From: CALCNS01 sp964425745
GTDB lineage: Bacteria > Bacillota > JAAYKD01
Reading direction: 5' to 3'
DNA: 64,000 bases
Assembly: GCA_964425745.1 (NCBI GenBank)
Contig: CAYRNW010000010.1
Span: forward strand, 14,936-78,935
Part shown: positions 33,873 through 41,173 of the stretch, one piece after another
How the letters are laid out: each line of letters starts with the position of its first letter
How positions within the stretch are numbered: the first letter of the stretch is position 1
Notes under the pieces: model-generated
The model's database searches: none
Told to the model about the DNA's origin: nothing
The model's input: only the letters and a program-made list of their open reading frames with translations
Program-made: the position numbers and the translations under genes

Positions 33873-35702
33873 CTAATACGTGAAGCTGATGTCAGAGCTT
33901 GTTTTAACGGAGTTGTTTTCCTTTGCACCGACTTTAATCATGTTCACGGTTCTTGTGTCCTTATTGACTATCCATACGTTTAGACTCATGGCAAGATCGA
34001 GTTGATTCCGCGCAGGTGCTGGAATCGTCGGTGTGGGATCATTTGTCCATGACGTTCTCTGCGAAGCACAAGTATTCGTCGATACGCAAAGGTTTAAGCC
34101 ATCTACCTTTCGATAACAATCGGCGTGAATGTGTCCACCAAACCATCCAATAACCCGAATCGGACCTTGCGAAGTGAAATCCTTCGTGACGGAGTAGCTT
34201 ATCCACGTGTGAAGGTCGGTATCAATTAAAGCGTAAGCATAGCCGCTTAAAGCCGTACCCTCTTGAAAGGCTTTAACTACGGTACGAATCTTTACTTGAT
34301 CCCCACCATAACCATGGAATTCGCTTGTATCTCCGGTATCGGCATCGGTATATGGCACTTGGTGAGAGTAGAACGAAACATCCCAATCTGTTTTTCCAGT
34401 CATGTTCATAGCGTGATTCAGCACAAATTCTAACTGACGTTTCGTATTAACGGCACCCGATATGAAGCAATCCAATGTTCCCGCGTTGATGTAAGGTCTG
34501 CCCAGGTCGTCGTCATGCACTTCTTCCGAATTACAATAGATCAACCGATGTTTCTTCGCATAATCATCGACATAGAAATACCCACCCTTTGGGTTCGTTG
34601 CATCAAAGACTACTTCCAAATGAGAAGGCCAGTTATAACGAGAATCAATGCTCTTGAACCAATCTTCGTTACGGATTATCAGATCATACGCCGTTGAAGC
34701 GTTCAAATCTGCCACATTCGGATTCGTTCCATAACTTGCATCATCGCTGTTATAGTCGTGATTCCCCCGTGTTGCGAACCATGGAACGCGGCAAGAGTTG
34801 AATATTCTTGCTGTCTTTTCGATTCTTGGCTCGTAACCGTCAAATTCAATGGTATAGCTCATGATGTCACCGCAACAGGTAATGTAATCAATGGGAACCT
34901 GCGCGGTTAGCATAATCAAATCGCGAATCTGATTGTACCTTCCTGCATCACCATCCTCATTTCTAACGTGAATGTCGGTCGGTGTGACGAAAGTTATCGT
35001 GTTCCCTGCTCGTTGTAGTGCTTCAATATCAGCTTTCCGTTCGTCAATGTTGGCTTGTGTATAGGCGTTATCATAGGTTTCCACATCACCGGAAATGATG
35101 TCACCACTGCTGACTTGCACCAAACCACCTGTCAAGGTCGAAATCCACATTTTAACTGTTGCACCATCGGTCGTGAAATAGATATGTTCGGTTCCGGGTG
35201 TTACGGATGCAGGAAGATTCGATTCTGCTACTTTCCAAAAATTCAAACCAACCGTGCTGACAACGGTGGTATCGAGTAGAGAAATATTTTCTGCCTTCAT
35301 CGTGACGGTTGCATACGGCTCCGAAGCCGGAGAATTGTTTCTGAAATAGATTTTAATTTCCGTGCTGTCGGTAGGAACCAAAAAATCGTGAGTAAACGGG
35401 AAATTCCCTATCTGCCCATCCTCTTGTAACAAGCTAACAATGGTTATATAGGATCCATCCGGCTTGTATGAAATGATACGTAACCTTGCATAACCATCGG
35501 AAGAATAATAAGCTGAACCGGAAATCCTCAATGTTCTACCGTTGTACCGTTGTGTTACATCCTCAAAAGCAAAATATGAGGAATCATTCACCGCATCCCA
35601 TTGAGCACTTCGACCATCGTCATAAATCACTATAGAGTCGGTTAATGGAGGTCTACTCCACGCCGCTGTTGCCGTAAATAAAGGAAAAAGATTGTCTGCC
35701 AT
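33873..35702 (-). CDS. Tail protein with calcineurin-like metallophosphoesterase domain
   Basis: The 609-residue protein joins an N-terminal beta-rich module (about 1-200), likely carbohydrate or particle binding, to a complete metallophosphoesterase domain. All signature motifs are present: DIH (243-245), GD (278-279), GNHD (313-316), His447 in SHQVP, and GHIH (523-526). It lies in the tail-fibre region directly after another putative fibre enzyme, so the enzyme probably acts on the host surface (teichoic acid or other phosphodiester polymers). That target is inference. ATG 35702 overlaps nothing and follows the previous stop by one base. Confidence 0.85.
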   Translation of the reverse strand: MADNLFPLFTATAAWSRPPLTDSIVIYDDGRSAQWDAVNDSSYFAFEDVTQRYNGRTLRISGSAYYSSDGYARLRIISYKPDGSYITIVSLLQEDGQIGNFPFTHDFLVPTDSTEIKIYFRNNSPASEPYATVTMKAENISLLDTTVVSTVGLNFWKVAESNLPASVTPGTEHIYFTTDGATVKMWISTLTGGLVQVSSGDIISGDVETYDNAYTQANIDERKADIEALQRAGNTITFVTPTDIHVRNEDGDAGRYNQIRDLIMLTAQVPIDYITCCGDIMSYTIEFDGYEPRIEKTARIFNSCRVPWFATRGNHDYNSDDASYGTNPNVADLNASTAYDLIIRNEDWFKSIDSRYNWPSHLEVVFDATNPKGGYFYVDDYAKKHRLIYCNSEEVHDDDLGRPYINAGTLDCFISGAVNTKRQLEFVLNHAMNMTGKTDWDVSFYSHQVPYTDADTGDTSEFHGYGGDQVKIRTVVKAFQEGTALSGYAYALIDTDLHTWISYSVTKDFTSQGPIRVIGWFGGHIHADCYRKVDGLNLCVSTNTCASQRTSWTNDPTPTIPAPARNQLDLAMSLNVWIVNKDTRTVNMIKVGAKENNSVKTSSDISFTY

Positions 35703-35703
35703 G

Positions 35704-37605
35704 TTACCACTCCCTTAAACTATACTGAAAGCCACTCACAACGAGCGCCAAACTCGCGATTGCATCCTCAACATCCTCTGTAACGGTCGTGTTCGTTGTT
35801 TCTAAGGTTGTTTTTAGGGTCGCGAGGTCGGCTTGAAGCTGTGCAAGGTTGCCTAAAGCAGTGATGTCGTCTTCTACACCATCGACAATCGCTTGAATTT
35901 CCGCTACAACAGAAGCTAACTCCGCTTCAAACCCATCCACTTTGTGCCTGACAGCGAATAATGTATCCCAGGCATCCACTACCGAAACACCATCAACCTT
36001 GACGAATCGCTTTGCAGGTGTGTATTCCGTATCGGCTATACTATCCACATCGAAAGTTGCTGCATACTCAACACCGTTTACATAAGCGGTATAGGTCATT
36101 GGGATCGTATCTTCTCCAATCGATTGATTCGTGACCGCGATTTCGTGCAGGTTTCTTTCATCAAGATCATAATTTGGCAAATCCCAATCGACGATTTGAC
36201 CGCCCGAACCCCAAAACTGATCTCCGAATCCAACTCCGTTGATGTTGAGAATCTTGCAAGTAAATATGGATATGGTTTGCATTGCTTTGCGTGTCGCTTC
36301 ATCCAGGTCACTGTGGAAGCCATCCAAACAAATGATCTGCGTACCATACTGCTGTGCGAAGCTTCTACCGTCATATTCTGCCTGTGCTGCGTATCGGTAG
36401 TTATAAGGTCTGTGAATGTTCCATATCGTTGCACCAATCGTTTCGCCCGTCAGTGTTCCTGCTACATTTTCAGCACTCCAAAACAGGTTCTCATACAATG
36501 AATAATCTCTCTCGTTCAGCAAACAAGGAAGTCCATCCGGATTCGGTTCAAACCCACTAATCCAGGGAACCTCGTTCAAGGTATTGCTAAAAACATAGTT
36601 GTCATTCCACGAATTGACGAATACGAACATGCTCTTGCTATGTGCATACGAAACGCAAAAATTCTGCCGTTCTCGTGTTACGAGGTAGTCATAGCCAAAT
36701 TCATCGAGGAACACCCCGTCTGCGCCCATGGTGGACCACCAATCAATACGCTGTATGATTTCTTCCTCTGACAAACTCAACGTTGCGTTATTTCCAACCG
36801 GAACATACCCTACCAACTGGATGTGTGGCTTAACTCGTTTTAACTCGGTCATGATTGCGCAAGTGTCTTCGTATGAATCGTGTTCAGGATCGTTATATAG
36901 ATCCCCGAAAACAACCAGGTCGTAACCTTGGTAAGCAGCCACCGCACTGTTTACACTCCATGCGCCGTGAATTGCTATAGGATATCCGTAATAGATCAGA
37001 ACCTTCTTCATCTTTATCGGTCGTTCAGAAGCGACATTCAGTGCTTCTGCGAGAGTGTCGAGCGCTTCCCTGACGGTTCCCACTCGATCCATTAACCCTT
37101 GATAACCGATTGCAGAAGCATCGTGCTTATTCCCCGTGCCTGTTACGTGGCTCATAATCGCATTTCTACTTGACTCAACGGAGGTTTGAAGTTGATCTGA
37201 TAACGATGTAGCAGGTAAAGCCGCTTCCACTGCATCGGCTGAATAGTTGTTAGGTAAGACTCGAAGCTTTATCTCATGCGTTGTAAGGATTCTCTCGGTT
37301 TCATCTTCCTCGGTAATTACACCGCGAATCGTCATTGTTATGTGTCCGGAATAGGTTAGTGGTTCAGACGGTATCTCGTATTCATAAAGACCGTCTTCAT
37401 TGATATCTTCTGCCGTAAGTAGCTTAACAATAGGTTGTCTGCCCCTTGCATCGGTCATGAACACGCTGATTGCCATCCCTGCCCACGAAGCATTAAATTC
37501 AAACACCAACTTTGAAGGTCGATATCCTCCCACTGCACCAGCAACATCGTTGCTGACGGTTACTCTGTGGCTGTTTACTTTGACAGAAATCGTTCTAACG
37601 CTCAT
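35704..37605 (-). CDS. Tail fibre/baseplate protein with TIM-barrel hydrolase-like domain
   Basis: A 633-residue protein. Residues 1-118 resemble the N-terminal attachment domain of Gram-positive phage baseplate upper proteins (VRTISVKVNSHRVTVS, SKLVFEFNASW, LYEYEIPSEPL). A helical linker leads to a TIM-barrel-like domain (about 196-480). There, VLIYYGYP, LVVFGDLYN, LVGYVPVG and MGADGVFLDEFGYDY follow the strand order of endo-polygalactosaminidase-like (GH114-type) hydrolases, with Asp301/Glu302 as candidate acids. The C-terminus is a long coiled coil ending FQYSLREW. It is probably a receptor-binding depolymerase. Confidence 0.75.
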   Translation of the reverse strand: MSVRTISVKVNSHRVTVSNDVAGAVGGYRPSKLVFEFNASWAGMAISVFMTDARGRQPIVKLLTAEDINEDGLYEYEIPSEPLTYSGHITMTIRGVITEEDETERILTTHEIKLRVLPNNYSADAVEAALPATSLSDQLQTSVESSRNAIMSHVTGTGNKHDASAIGYQGLMDRVGTVREALDTLAEALNVASERPIKMKKVLIYYGYPIAIHGAWSVNSAVAAYQGYDLVVFGDLYNDPEHDSYEDTCAIMTELKRVKPHIQLVGYVPVGNNATLSLSEEEIIQRIDWWSTMGADGVFLDEFGYDYLVTRERQNFCVSYAHSKSMFVFVNSWNDNYVFSNTLNEVPWISGFEPNPDGLPCLLNERDYSLYENLFWSAENVAGTLTGETIGATIWNIHRPYNYRYAAQAEYDGRSFAQQYGTQIICLDGFHSDLDEATRKAMQTISIFTCKILNINGVGFGDQFWGSGGQIVDWDLPNYDLDERNLHEIAVTNQSIGEDTIPMTYTAYVNGVEYAATFDVDSIADTEYTPAKRFVKVDGVSVVDAWDTLFAVRHKVDGFEAELASVVAEIQAIVDGVEDDITALGNLAQLQADLATLKTTLETTNTTVTEDVEDAIASLALVVSGFQYSLREW

Positions 37606-37625
37606 GTTGTCACCCCCTTTATATC

Positions 37626-37654
37626 AAAAAGAGCAACAGAAACAGATCTGTTGC
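37626..37654 (-). terminator. Terminator-like hairpin before the tail-fibre genes
   Basis: GCAACAG and CTGTTGC (37633-37639 with 37648-37654) form a hairpin followed on the minus strand by TCTTTTT. It lies between the small capsid-region gene and the fibre gene and may step down late transcription. Confidence 0.55.
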
Positions 37655-37693
37655 CCGTGCCGTGTAACGTGCTACCCATGATTGCGCGGCCAT

Positions 37694-38143
37694 CTATCTT
37701 GAATTGTCTTTGAAGTCGTTCTGATAGGCATTCTGAAAATCTCGTGCCATACCGTTCAACCTCTCGTTCAGCTCGTTTTCGGAGTTTTCTCTGTGAATAA
37801 AAACTTGTGCAACGTATCGAGGAACCGGATTCGGTTTGTTGCGGATCAATCGCCAGTGTTTCCCATTCACCGCACCGTCGCAATATAGCTCTTTCGGATC
37901 ATAGCTTCGCGGTGGTGTGTAAAATACGATTTCATCCAACCAAGGATTGCTTCGGTTCTTGCCTTTGCCCAGTGGTTTTTGCTTGATTTCTTTATGCTTC
38001 TCTTGCGCGTTTAACTGAAGTTTCAACTCTGCATTATCTGCTCGAAGGTTGGCATTCGTTACTTCGTGCTGTAAATTAACTATGGTATTCTCCATTGAAT
38101 CTAAACGTGCCAGAATGGCATCCATGCTATCTTTGACGGCCAT
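37694..38143 (-). CDS. Phage protein with N-terminal coiled coil, unknown function
   Basis: 149 residues. A heptad-type coiled coil (about 5-55, MDAILARLDSMENTIVNLQHEV) precedes a basic linker and a compact domain with NPWLDEIVFYTPPRSYDP and HWRLIRNKPNPVPRYVAQVF. It sits between the capsid and fibre genes, where head decoration or fibre-chaperone genes are often found. No family is recognised. AAGGAGG precedes ATG 38143. Confidence 0.65.
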   Translation of the reverse strand: MAVKDSMDAILARLDSMENTIVNLQHEVTNANLRADNAELKLQLNAQEKHKEIKQKPLGKGKNRSNPWLDEIVFYTPPRSYDPKELYCDGAVNGKHWRLIRNKPNPVPRYVAQVFIHRENSENELNERLNGMARDFQNAYQNDFKDNSR

Positions 38144-38168
38144 AATTGTTCCTCCTTATTTTGAAAGT

Positions 38169-38195
38169 GGGGGAGTCAGCTTCACCAACTCCCCC
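38169..38195 (-). terminator. GC-rich hairpin after the capsid gene
   Basis: GGGGGAGT (38169-38176) pairs with ACTCCCCC (38188-38195) right after the capsid stop codon. The following T-run is weak, so it may stabilise the capsid mRNA rather than end transcription. Confidence 0.5.
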
Positions 38196-38201
38196 GATTG
38201 A

Positions 38202-39701
38202 CTAAATTGCTACGGACTCGAACGTGCCACAGGTTTCGATACGAACCATATAAGCTTCGACAAGCCGTTTGGTGACATGAGTAGTTTTCCAACCAGCAGT
38301 AGAACGTTGTTCCAACGGATCGGCTGTACCTGCAGATCCACGCTGTTTGACGAAGAACTCTAAACCACCACTTTCAAGCTCGATCACACCGTATGCATCG
38401 CGACCGAGAGCTAAAGTTATATTGACAGGTCTGCCCTTGTCACCTGCTTCGCCCGGGTAAAGCACGGCATCGTTAGGAATACCTGCACTGTAAACGGTAG
38501 CACCGTCTGCAACAGCTTCGAGCAACGGTTCCACGAAGGTCACGGTCTTGGTACCCACGGTTTTTACGGTGTAAAGACGATTGGTGAAATACACTTTTTC
38601 TCCAACCATATCTTGGGTCCATTGATGGTCTAAAACGATGGTTCCGGTATGCCCGATTGCATATCCGGTTGCAAAGTCCACGGTGTCGGTGTAATTGCTA
38701 CCATCTACCTTCGGACCGACAATAGCGGTACTGAAGCTAATAGTATTAGCGGCGGCCGCATCTACGGTATAAAGCACTCCATTGAATAATACTTTACGAC
38801 CGACAATCGCCTCTTGGTCGGCAGCGGTCAAGGTTTGGTCGATGGTTAAATTGGTCGAAGCAGCACTACCTGCCACATAACCTGCAGCGTTATTGACCGT
38901 CAATTCACGCGCGGTAGAGCATAAATCCGCAGCTTCGATGACTTTGGCTTCCGTGGTTTCGAAGAATCTCGCACCACTGATACGACCGATTTCTCCGGAC
39001 TCCCAGCCTTCGGGATTGTAGGTCTTGACGGCTTCCCATTTGGGATCGTTCATGAGGTCGTATGCGGTATCGTGAGAGATAATGAACACGTAACCATCAC
39101 GGCCAAAAGGTTTGGCAAGACCGTTTTTAAGGGTTCTGACGGCTCTGCGAACACAATCCACGGTGAAATAATCGTTGTCAGATTCCTCACCACCACGCAA
39201 CAGATGACGAGCGGAAACGGAATCTTCGGCCCATTGGACATTGGAACCTCCCACCAATTCGTCACGAATCAACGAGTCGATGGAACGCCCCGCCTGATCG
39301 CCCAAAACTTCAGTTGCCCACACCAAAACGTTGTCGATTGCGGTCATTTCGAGGATGTCGGACAAGGTGATATATCCACCGTATTGTTCCACGGTAGCAG
39401 TGATGGTACTCATTTTGAGTTTTTGCCCGTCAGGAGTCACACCTTCGGACAAAGGGGTGTTGATTTTCGGTAGAGGATCGAGCTTTCTAAACTCTACCGT
39501 CTTACCGCTATTCTTGGGAATGGGTAGCTTCTGCCCCCAACGGTCGTGCAGCAATACGGTTTTCGCAATATCGATAATGTAATTGCTGTAAAAGGTTTTC
39601 ATTTCACCCGACAAGTCACTGTCGGAAGTTTTGTTGGTGTTCAACTCCCCTGCAAAGTATTGCAGGGAAAACTTCATAAGCAATGCTTTTAGTTTACTCA
39701 T
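38202..39701 (-). CDS. Major capsid protein, N4-gp56 family
   Basis: 499 residues. The region IPKNSGKTVEFRKLDPLPK, then EGVTPDGQKLKMSTITATVEQYGGYITLSD and GDQAGRSIDSLIRDEL, is the hallmark of N4-gp56 family capsid proteins. A central insertion with repeated beta segments (about 280-400) is probably surface exposed. The N-terminus contains KFSLQYFA (residues 10-17) followed by Gly, matching the L27-type leader cut by Prp; cleavage after Ala17 would remove it. GGGAGG precedes ATG 39701, which includes the leader. Confidence 0.92.
   Translation of the reverse strand: MSKLKALLMKFSLQYFAGELNTNKTSDSDLSGEMKTFYSNYIIDIAKTVLLHDRWGQKLPIPKNSGKTVEFRKLDPLPKINTPLSEGVTPDGQKLKMSTITATVEQYGGYITLSDILEMTAIDNVLVWATEVLGDQAGRSIDSLIRDELVGGSNVQWAEDSVSARHLLRGGEESDNDYFTVDCVRRAVRTLKNGLAKPFGRDGYVFIISHDTAYDLMNDPKWEAVKTYNPEGWESGEIGRISGARFFETTEAKVIEAADLCSTARELTVNNAAGYVAGSAASTNLTIDQTLTAADQEAIVGRKVLFNGVLYTVDAAAANTISFSTAIVGPKVDGSNYTDTVDFATGYAIGHTGTIVLDHQWTQDMVGEKVYFTNRLYTVKTVGTKTVTFVEPLLEAVADGATVYSAGIPNDAVLYPGEAGDKGRPVNITLALGRDAYGVIELESGGLEFFVKQRGSAGTADPLEQRSTAGWKTTHVTKRLVEAYMVRIETCGTFESVAI
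39648..39667. repeat. Inverted repeat over the leader-cleavage codons of the capsid gene
   Basis: CCCTGCAA-AGTA-TTGCAGGG is a perfect 8-bp stem. It covers the codons for the LQYFAG cleavage region, about 35 bases after the start codon. Confidence 0.6.
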
Positions 39702-39720
39702 GATTTCTTCCTCCCTATTT

Positions 39721-40734
39721 CTATTTAGGATTTCGTTTGATAAATTCAGCTTGTCTTGCTCGACCTTCGGCTGTGCTTAAATCAAATGCTGGCCTATTGG
39801 CAACCGTTTGACGTAACTGCCCTTCTGATGGTCTTGCCTGTTTGGATTGCAGCGAAGCAACATAAGCAGCTTTCGCATCTTCGGCAGCCTTCTTCTCTCT
39901 TGTTGCAACTATATCGTTGAAGTGAAGTACGTTATAGGCAAGAGCGACAGGAACGCCGGATTCGAGCAGTGATCTAAACCGTGGGTTTTGTGATTCTGCT
40001 ACAATGTCGAAGTCGGGGAATGATTTCTTTAATTCTTCTGCTTCATTCTGCCATTGTAGAATTTGCTTTTTTTGAAACTCGTTCACTCGTTGAATCTGTT
40101 CCTGCTGTTTCAATTTGTTCAGCTCGTTTGTAGTCTTGATGTGGTTCTTGAATGCTTCCACGGTCATACCACTTTCACGCGCTCCATCTTCCCAATAAGC
40201 GTTATCGGCTTCAATGGCTTTCTGCAAGTCGGCAACGGTTTTGACATTGTGTTTCGTCATCAGCAAATCGAGAACGGGTTGAGCTTCGGAAAGCTTCGCG
40301 CTAACCGAATCGGCACGAGTTTTCTCGGCTACAATGCTGTCGTTGAGTTGCTTGTAGCGCTTGTTAAAAACTTCGTTGTGATACTCGGGCATCAGGTCTT
40401 TGTACTGGTTCTCGACCAAATCCCTAAACTGTGCCTTCCTTGCTTCTGGATCAGCAGTGTCAGTTTGAGTCGCTTCTGTAGTTTTCGCACCCTCGGCGGC
40501 AGGGTTTTTCGCGCCCGTTCTGCGTTGTTCCAACTTAGCGGCTTCTGCTTTGCCGAATCGTTTCTCTCGGATGCTTTTCATCTGATCCTGCAGTGAAGGT
40601 TGATTCGCTTGGCCTTCGCTACCTTGCACCGCACCACTGGCAGGAGTTCCTCCACCCATGGCAGAAGCCGCCCCACTGCCCATTGCAGCACCCGAACCGC
40701 CCTCGGCAAAAAACTGTAAATTCAACTTGAACAT
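39721..40734 (-). CDS. Phage capsid scaffolding protein with L27-like cleavable leader
   Basis: 337 residues, charged and mostly helical, rich in Ala, Gln, Glu and Lys. It lies directly before the capsid gene, as expected for a scaffold. Residues 1-10 are MFKLNLQFFA, which differs from the leader of Bacillota ribosomal protein L27 at only one position. A Gly/Ala-rich linker follows. In staphylococcal phages such as 80alpha, scaffold and capsid leaders of this kind are cut by host Prp. GGAGAGGG precedes ATG 40734. Confidence 0.85.
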   Translation of the reverse strand: MFKLNLQFFAEGGSGAAMGSGAASAMGGGTPASGAVQGSEGQANQPSLQDQMKSIREKRFGKAEAAKLEQRRTGAKNPAAEGAKTTEATQTDTADPEARKAQFRDLVENQYKDLMPEYHNEVFNKRYKQLNDSIVAEKTRADSVSAKLSEAQPVLDLLMTKHNVKTVADLQKAIEADNAYWEDGARESGMTVEAFKNHIKTTNELNKLKQQEQIQRVNEFQKKQILQWQNEAEELKKSFPDFDIVAESQNPRFRSLLESGVPVALAYNVLHFNDIVATREKKAAEDAKAAYVASLQSKQARPSEGQLRQTVANRPAFDLSTAEGRARQAEFIKRNPK

Positions 40735-40753
40735 AGTTCCCTCTCCTTTTTCG

Positions 40754-40809
40754 CGCGGTCTTTCCCGTGAGTCTTTCTTTAGGATTAAACGCGGTCTTTC
40801 CCGTGAGTC
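40754..40809 (-). repeat. Two 20-bp direct repeats between prp and the scaffold gene
   Basis: CGCGGTCTTTCCCGTGAGTC occurs at 40754-40773 and 40790-40809, a period of 36 bases (12 codons). The spacing keeps one reading frame, so this may be a duplicated remnant of coding sequence or a regulatory element in the scaffold leader. Confidence 0.6.
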
Positions 40810-40816
40810 ATTTATA

Positions 40817-41173
40817 TTAGTCGCTATTGCGACCTAATAAACCATAATCATAATCGGTGTCGTGACTTGATATGAGCTTCACATGATCTGGGTATTGGTC
40901 GGTCAATAAACCGATTCCGGTTTCAAGGAATTCCACTGCCGCCAACATCCTTGTGTCTTTCGTGTAGAACACCAACTCAATATTGTTTTCGGTAGTTCGG
41001 CAGGTTATGATGTCTATTTCTTTTCTGCCGTTATCGAAGAATGCTATGGCGCTAAATATCAAAGCACTCACTGCTGCACAAACAATGTCTTGCCCTTTGT
41101 CTGCAAACAAGGCATGGCCCTCGCTCTTAATGACTACCTTTCCCTTGATAGACTTGATTGTGACGGTAATCAT
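40817..41173 (-). CDS. prp: Phage-encoded Prp-type cysteine protease (YsxB family)
   Basis: A 118-residue Prp family protein. The catalytic His20 and Cys32 are in EGHALFADKGQDIVCAAVSAL; their 12-residue spacing equals that of the characterised enzyme. In host chromosomes Prp lies between rplU and rpmA and trims L27. Here it overlaps the portal gene by 4 bases (ATGA) and precedes the scaffold and capsid genes, both of which carry Prp-type leaders. A role as the prohead maturation protease is therefore strongly suggested. Confidence 0.9.
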   Translation of the reverse strand: MITVTIKSIKGKVVIKSEGHALFADKGQDIVCAAVSALIFSAIAFFDNGRKEIDIITCRTTENNIELVFYTKDTRMLAAVEFLETGIGLLTDQYPDHVKLISSHDTDYDYGLLGRNSD

